NCBI GenBank assembly: GCA_964521255.1
Contig: CAZFRM010000049.1
Span: 1-10,027 of the forward strand
Source of the DNA: ZC4RG29 sp964521255
GTDB taxonomy: Bacteria > Bacteroidota > Bacteroidia > Cytophagales > Cyclobacteriaceae
DNA length: 10,027 nt
Direction of reading: 5' to 3'
This document shows positions 5,506 to 10,027 of the stretch, piece after piece (position 1 is the stretch's first letter; each line of letters begins with the position of its first letter). The notes beneath the pieces are model-generated. The model made no database searches and was not told the origin of the DNA. It saw only the letters and a program-made list of their open reading frames with translations. Made by a program: the position numbers and the translations under genes.

Positions 5506-8500
5506 TCATGCGTGAAATTTCTTAGTCTTTAAGTAGAAAGCAGTAGCTATTATTGCAGTTACGACAATAAGATAAATAAGAAAATTGCTTTTTGACTTTT
5601 TCTCGAAAGTCAGGTCAAGACCATTCACTACAAAGGGAGCCCAATTGGCGGGGTGGGCTGTGAACGAATCTGATTCCTTGAGAAACTGAAGCTTGGCATT
5701 TCTTAGAGAGCTGCTAATGGATTCATTATGATTCAGGTTTTCATAAAAGCCGATCATAATTTGAGAGGTGAACACATCCCGGGCTTGCCATAAACTCATG
5801 ACAAGAGATGGACACCCTGCATAGGTGAAAGCACGGGCTATGCTGAACATTCCCTCCCCGGATTGGTTTCTGCCAGTACCCGATTCGCATGCACTCAGTA
5901 CCACAAGTCTCGCATCCATCTTAAGATTGTAAATTTCATACGCAAATAGTTCCCCGTCATCTAAAGAATCACTCCGAAAAATTAGCCGAGAGTTATCGGC
6001 CACATATTGATCACCAATTCCATGCACACCAAGGTGAATAATATCATGGCCCATAGTGTTATTTATAAAATTTAATTTGGAAGCATTTATATCTGTAAAC
6101 CGGGTCACATTTTTGAACAGCCTTGATAATGCTTCAAGTTCTTTATATGTACCGGGCAGTTCCGTGTGCTGGCTTCGCTTCGCCAGGCCTGGTTCGCCCA
6201 CACCGTTTGAATAGCTGAAGGCCAGTACTTTTTCAACACCTTTTACATTTTTTAGATAACTTCTAAAAAGAATACTGGTGGAATATGCATACGCTATTTC
6301 CCTGTGGTAGATAACGTAATCAAGTTCGTTGAACGATGTTTTTGCAGGATTGTGTTCAACCACCAATGCCTCAACCGCAATCAACCGCAATGGCCCATCG
6401 GGAATGATAGTGATCTTTTTCATTTTTATTGATGGTGCGAAAAATTCCTTATAGATCGCTGAAGCCATCACGCTGTAATTATTTTTATCAAACGGATTGT
6501 TATTGTCAATCATTATTTCATGGATTGAGTTGAATAGGCTATCCGTTTCATCACTGGGGTGTGTAGATAGAATTTCAACTGATCCTTTTGTAATGGACAG
6601 GGTGTATACACTATCTTGTCCCCAGAAAAATTCAATAATTTGCTCGTCATGGGAAAGTTTGTTCTGAACCTCACTTACATCTGTTAATACCTCGTCAATA
6701 TTTGAAACCACATATTCCGGATACTTTGATATTTCAGCTATCAACTCCCTTCTTTTGTTAATGAGGTTCAAAATAATTTCATTGTGATGGGCAAGTTTGC
6801 CTCTTGAAGCCTTTTCCGAGAGTACAACTTTTTGATGAACGTTGAGCTCATTTTTAATTTCTTCCAGTTCAAACAGCAAGTGCTTGGGTATGCCTGAGTT
6901 ATTGGCACGCTCAGCACGTTGCAAAGCATCCAGCACATTCAGGTATTTGGTGAGCTCCACAAAATGAAAAATATCCTGGAAAAAATTCTGCTGTTCTGTC
7001 AGTGTATAAAGTGTTTTTGCACATTGTATACTTTTCTCGATACTCTCTGAAAAACTCTTCATCAGAACCGGTTTCGATAACTCATCTCCAATCGCCTTTC
7101 GTGCAACCATAAGTTGGCCGTATGCTGCCCTGTAATGGTCCAGCGCTAATTGCAGATGTTCAGATTTTTTGTCGTGATTGTACCACGCTAAAAACGCATC
7201 GCCTTTATGGAAGAGCGCAGAAATAATAATGTAGAAGTAGGGAGTTTCATTTTGGACTGTTGGTACCCTAAAGATATTTTCTCCATTGAAGTTTGGAATA
7301 ACGGACGTAAGCATTTGCTGAAAATCAATCAGACTGGATTTGAAATCATTCTTTTTCAAATAAAGATTGCCACGCAGCCCATAGGTCTCTGCGACTTCTG
7401 AATTCTTTTCGCCATACTCATCAATAGCAACACGGAGAGCTTTATCAAAAAATATTTGCGCAGAGTCATACTTCTCAATGTCCACATAAAAGCTGCCAAG
7501 ACTTTCGTACAAAAACTTAGTATAAAAAGTTTTTTTAACTTCCAATCTCTCCAGCATCCAGAAGCCCTTTCGTAGAGCTTCTCTTGCCTCAACCGTGCGT
7601 CCCAGATCGATAAGATTATTGGATAGATTGCCATATTGTATTATAAGATCTTCTGTTAATCCGGCGGATTCATAAATCTTCAATGATTGCATTCTCTCTT
7701 GTAATGCCTTTTCAAAATCCCCCTGATCCGTATATATATTGGCCAATAGTTGAAGAGCGGCTGCCTGCTCATAAGGAAGATCAAAATAAAGTGATGAGTA
7801 TTCTTTTAACATTGTAATAGTTTCATCAAAGTCATAGTTCGCGCGTGCAACAATAGCGAGTCCAAAATAAGTGCTACCTAAGGAGTAACGACTTTGGGGC
7901 ATATATTTTTTTTGAAGGGCCATGGCTTTTAAGTAATACTCTTTAGCAACATCCAGACGACGCAAGCCCCAGTTGTATAGCACACCCATCCACAAATATG
8001 AATCCGCTACTTCTCTCGAATCCCTGCCAAAAAGTTTGATCCTTAGTTGCAGTGCCTGATTGTGCATGCTCTCAGAAGTGTCGGGCATATCCAACCAATG
8101 ATAAACAACAGCAGTCGTGAATAATGTATTTGCTTTTAAATACGGATTAGTTTTAAGTTGTTCCTTTCCATATTTATATAAACTATCCAGGTAAGTCAGT
8201 GGTCTTCTATAGTCAGGAAGCATTTTGCTTTTAGTAAGGCTTTTTGCTTTCCAAACTTCAAACGTTTCAATTTCCGCGGCCCGTAACATAAAGACAGTAT
8301 AACCTTCCCAATTCTTTTTTGCCTTCATATTGATTGCTTCCTTTAGGGAAAGATCGATGGCCTTCTGATACTGAAATTGATTTACAAGATGATTGACTTG
8401 ACTTAGGACTGGATGAGAAAACTTAATGGCTGCCTCTTTACTGCTCTGGGCAGCTGATGTGTAGGCTGCTATAAAAATCAGTAAACAAAATATGCTCCTT

Positions 8501-8529
8501 CTATGGACTCCGGGGTTGATTAGTTCCAT
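5506..8529 (-). CDS. Exported, membrane-anchored TPR-CHAT domain protein (caspase/separase-like peptidase fold)
   Basis: A 1007-aa protein. Residues 1-27 are a signal peptide (RR, then IFCLLIFIAAYTSA, likely cleaved near SAA/Q). Residues about 40-475 are helical TPR-type repeats, for example LLANIYTDQGDFEKAL (261-276) and GLRGNLYLKKNDF (384-396). A long charged helix, probably a coiled coil, occupies 551-603. The CHAT domain spans about 690-970: IIPDGPLRLIAVEAL (708-722), the catalytic His motif IHLGVHG (His836), the catalytic Cys motif LVVLSACESGTG (Cys881), then GEGMFSIARAFTYAG and NWAPFVVNG. Both dyad residues are intact, so peptidase activity is plausible. Residues 981-1000 form one hydrophobic span followed by KTKK. 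With the signal peptide, this places the TPR and CHAT domains outside the cytoplasm (inference). TPRs normally bind a partner and CHAT domains cleave proteins, but no substrate is known here. There is no Shine-Dalgarno; the start is supported by the signal peptide. It is convergent with the small-protein cluster. Confidence 0.92.
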   Translation of the reverse strand: MELINPGVHRRSIFCLLIFIAAYTSAAQSSKEAAIKFSHPVLSQVNHLVNQFQYQKAIDLSLKEAINMKAKKNWEGYTVFMLRAAEIETFEVWKAKSLTKSKMLPDYRRPLTYLDSLYKYGKEQLKTNPYLKANTLFTTAVVYHWLDMPDTSESMHNQALQLRIKLFGRDSREVADSYLWMGVLYNWGLRRLDVAKEYYLKAMALQKKYMPQSRYSLGSTYFGLAIVARANYDFDETITMLKEYSSLYFDLPYEQAAALQLLANIYTDQGDFEKALQERMQSLKIYESAGLTEDLIIQYGNLSNNLIDLGRTVEAREALRKGFWMLERLEVKKTFYTKFLYESLGSFYVDIEKYDSAQIFFDKALRVAIDEYGEKNSEVAETYGLRGNLYLKKNDFKSSLIDFQQMLTSVIPNFNGENIFRVPTVQNETPYFYIIISALFHKGDAFLAWYNHDKKSEHLQLALDHYRAAYGQLMVARKAIGDELSKPVLMKSFSESIEKSIQCAKTLYTLTEQQNFFQDIFHFVELTKYLNVLDALQRAERANNSGIPKHLLFELEEIKNELNVHQKVVLSEKASRGKLAHHNEIILNLINKRRELIAEISKYPEYVVSNIDEVLTDVSEVQNKLSHDEQIIEFFWGQDSVYTLSITKGSVEILSTHPSDETDSLFNSIHEIMIDNNNPFDKNNYSVMASAIYKEFFAPSIKMKKITIIPDGPLRLIAVEALVVEHNPAKTSFNELDYVIYHREIAYAYSTSILFRSYLKNVKGVEKVLAFSYSNGVGEPGLAKRSQHTELPGTYKELEALSRLFKNVTRFTDINASKLNFINNTMGHDIIHLGVHGIGDQYVADNSRLIFRSDSLDDGELFAYEIYNLKMDARLVVLSACESGTGRNQSGEGMFSIARAFTYAGCPSLVMSLWQARDVFTSQIMIGFYENLNHNESISSSLRNAKLQFLKESDSFTAHPANWAPFVVNGLDLTFEKKSKSNFLIYLIVVTAIIATAFYLKTKKFHA

Positions 8530-8816
8530 GTCGTCAAATTAAAAAGGAGGGTCCTGATTTCTTGCACTTCCACTTTACCTTTGCTTAGGGGAAATCAAGG
8601 GTAATTTAACCTTATATTGATTGTTGGCAAAGTTTTTTTGTTACGCTATTCTTAAATCAGGTTTAAGCGCGATGGTTATCTCTTGAGTCTACTGTTTAGT
8701 TAGCGTCTGTCTATAAAGTAAAGAGGGAGATGAATTTCTCCTGCTGATGACCGTAGACCTGCGTGCCTGCATTGGCAGGTTCACGCTGGTACTCACCATG
8801 AATTGCCCACACATTG

Positions 8817-8904
8817 TTCACGCAAAGAGCACAAAGATAATACGGCTATGCACGCAAAGGGAATAATAAAGTCAGTACTGCTTTCTAAAGGGGCTTTGCG
8901 TGAA
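8817..8904. repeat. Inverted repeat with TTCACGCAAAG ends
   Basis: TTCACGCAAAG (8817-8827) and its exact reverse complement CTTTGCGTGAA (8894-8904) bound an 88-nt unit. The core CACGCAAAG appears again at 8851-8859, and GCACAAAG lies beside the first arm. The layout resembles the small non-coding CACGCAAAG-type repeats seen between genes in some Bacteroidota, or a tiny MITE-like remnant. No coding capacity is seen. Confidence 0.55.
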
Positions 8905-8979
8905 AGGGATTCAACAATATCCTGCTTGTTAAGTTTTAAATAGCTACTGAAATTCCGATTGAATGATTTTATTTGAACC

Positions 8980-8992
8980 TTCTCAATGAGAA
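8980..8992. promoter_or_regulatory. Candidate operator upstream of pirin
   Basis: TTCTCA and TGAGAA form perfect 6-nt arms around one A, 66 nt before the pirin ATG. The site overlaps a direct repeat AATGAGAATGAG (8985-8996). It could bind a dimeric regulator, but a 13-nt palindrome may be chance. Confidence 0.25.
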
Positions 8993-9057
8993 TGAGTGAC
9001 AGTGAAATCTTTTTTTGGATATTGAGTGTAAATTGAATTCTGTCTCTAAAATGAGGT

Positions 9058-9963
9058 ATGCTTGATATTGTTATTGAAGCTCGTAGCGCATCGCTGGGCG
9101 CTGGCATGAATGTGAAAAGGATACTTCCCTTTCGGAAGCGGAGAATGGTTGGGCCTTTTATTTTCATGGATCATGCCGGACCGCTGGAAGTTCAACAACC
9201 CATATCCTCCATGGATGTCTTGCCTCACCCACATATTGGCTTGTCAACGGTTAGTTATTTGTTTGATGGCCAGGTAACGCATCGCGACAGTCTTGGTGTG
9301 CAACAAGTGATACAACCAGGAGAAGTGAATTGGATGACAGCAGGAAAGGGAATTGCGCATTCAGAACGATTTGAAGATCCTGCCTCTTTAGCAGGCGGTT
9401 TTGAAATGATTCAAACCTGGGTCGCATTGCCTGAAAAGGATGAAGAAGCAGAACCTTCATTTAACAACTACAAGAAAGAACAGTTACCTGTTTTTACCGA
9501 TACAGGTATATGGATGCGATTGATCGCGGGAAATGCTTTTGGTTTGATGAATAGAGTTCAAACGCATTCTCCATTATTTTATATACACGTTGTGTTGAAC
9601 CCAGATGCAAAGCTTTCTTTGCCGCAAGGATATGATGAAAGAGGAATCTATATTGTGAGGGGAGAGGTTGAGGTTGCCGGGCGTACTTATTCATCTGGTC
9701 AAATGCTTGTGTTCAGTAAAGGAAGTAACCCGGTCGTTATTTCAAAAGGAATAACCAAACTCATGTTGCTGGGAGGAGAGCCACTCGGCGAACGGTTTAT
9801 CTGGTGGAACTTTGTGTCTTCAAGAAAGGAAAGAATTGAACAAGCCAAGGCAGATTGGAAAGAAGGAAGAATTATTTTGCCACCAAATGATAACGATGAT
9901 TTCGTTCCTCTCCCTGAAGATAAACTCAAGATGAGTAATCCACCGCCTCAGGCACTTTCATAA
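9058..9963 (+). CDS. Pirin family protein
   Basis: A 301-aa bicupin of the pirin family, close to the family's usual length and likely cytoplasmic. The N-terminal cupin carries all four metal ligands expected from human pirin: His57 and His59 in PHPHIGL, and His101 and Glu103 in GIAHSE. Family-typical blocks include GPFIFMDHAGP (32-42), HRDSLG (75-80), PGEVNWMTAGKGIAHSE (87-103), QTWVALP and, near the C-terminus, WWNFVSSRKERIEQAKADW. The residues support an Fe(II)-binding protein. Some pirins have quercetin 2,3-dioxygenase activity and others act in stress or redox regulation, and the sequence does not decide between these. The ATG at 9058 gives the normal family N-terminus. The stop codon is followed after 1 nt by the right arm of the long inverted repeat. 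It has no operon partner in the window. Confidence 0.95.
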   Translation: MLDIVIEARSASLGAGMNVKRILPFRKRRMVGPFIFMDHAGPLEVQQPISSMDVLPHPHIGLSTVSYLFDGQVTHRDSLGVQQVIQPGEVNWMTAGKGIAHSERFEDPASLAGGFEMIQTWVALPEKDEEAEPSFNNYKKEQLPVFTDTGIWMRLIAGNAFGLMNRVQTHSPLFYIHVVLNPDAKLSLPQGYDERGIYIVRGEVEVAGRTYSSGQMLVFSKGSNPVVISKGITKLMLLGGEPLGERFIWWNFVSSRKERIEQAKADWKEGRIILPPNDNDDFVPLPEDKLKMSNPPPQALS

Positions 9964-9964
9964 A

Positions 9965-10027
9965 TATTAATAGTTTAGTGATTTAGTGCTACTTAGTTCA
10001 TTCAAAAATCTATGATACAAACGAAAA
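9965..10027 (-). repeat. Right arm of the 63-bp inverted repeat, truncated by window end
   Basis: Reverse complement of 3781-3843 with a single mismatch. It begins 1 nt after the pirin stop. The repeat is still matching at the last base of the window, so its true length is unknown. If it continues, the bases after 10027 should resemble the reverse complement of the GGCAATAG-type hairpin at 3721-3780. Confidence 0.95.

Larger units (their letters stand above)
8530..9057. other. Divergent intergenic region between CHAT gene and pirin
   Basis: About 530 nt that must hold the promoters of both flanking genes. It contains an imperfect palindrome at 8597-8613 (AAGGGTAATTTAACCTT, one mismatch), small hairpins at 8726-8741 (GGAGA/TCTCC) and 8766-8779 (CCTGC/GCAGG), an inverted repeat at 8817-8904, and TTCTCAATGAGAA at 8980-8992. 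On the minus strand, TTTG (8631-8628) and TACCCTTG (8603-8596) resemble a promoter for the CHAT gene, but the spacing is 24 nt and one box base differs. A minus-strand open frame at 8793-9167 overlaps the pirin start and reads as a shadow. Confidence 0.6.

Noticed and set aside
5506..8529. Craspase (type III-E CRISPR) or gasdermin-activating CHAT system
   Set aside because: There is no Cas gene, CRISPR array or gasdermin-like gene in the window, and the protein is exported and membrane-anchored, unlike those cytoplasmic proteases.
8793..9167. 124-aa minus-strand open frame
   Set aside because: It overlaps the strongly supported pirin start and spans the CACGCAAAG repeat, and its translation shows no family features. 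It is a shadow.
3781..10027. A complete transposon or insertion sequence bounded by the inverted repeats
   Set aside because: No transposase or recombinase is encoded between the arms and no target-site duplication can be judged. A dispersed repeat or an inactive unit is the safer description.

Overview
The window looks like chromosomal DNA of a Bacteroidota member, most like Cytophagales or a relative. The evidence is moderate-to-low GC, few Shine-Dalgarno sequences, A-rich start regions, a large DUF2341/LamG/cadherin-like surface protein, and an exported TPR-CHAT protein typical of that phylum. I see no rRNA, tRNA, CRISPR array, transposase or phage gene.

Layout. (1) 1-1882, minus: the N-terminal 627 codons of a secreted multidomain adhesin-like protein that runs off the left edge. 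(2) 1883-2478: a non-coding or degenerate stretch with a start-less open frame (1906-2268), two small hairpins and a candidate Bacteroidota promoter. (3) 2479-3654, plus: an AIF/ferredoxin-reductase-type FAD oxidoreductase. (4) 3655-4146: an intergenic block with a REP-like hairpin (3721-3784), one arm of a long inverted repeat (3781-3843), a 17-nt palindrome (3911-3927) and a short coding-like fragment. (5) 4147-5426, plus: three tandem members of a small protein family I do not recognise, the third lacking its N-terminal half. (6) 5506-8529, minus: a 1007-aa exported, membrane-anchored TPR-CHAT peptidase-like protein, convergent with the small-protein cluster. (7) 8530-9057: a divergent intergenic region with repeats. 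(8) 9058-9963, plus: a pirin. (9) 9965-10027: the second arm of the inverted repeat, in opposite orientation and cut by the window end.

The least ordinary part is 3781-10027. A roughly 6.2-kb block (small-protein array, CHAT protein, pirin) is bracketed by 63-bp inverted repeats with one mismatch. The first two small genes share an almost identical 36-nt stretch near their starts although the proteins diverge strongly afterwards, which points to recent duplication, gene conversion or selection on the DNA itself. The CHAT catalytic His and Cys are both present. However, the CHAT protein has a signal peptide and the small proteins do not, so a direct protease-substrate link is only a hypothesis. 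The repeats may equally be ordinary dispersed intergenic repeats. The adhesin, oxidoreductase and pirin show no obvious functional link to this block.
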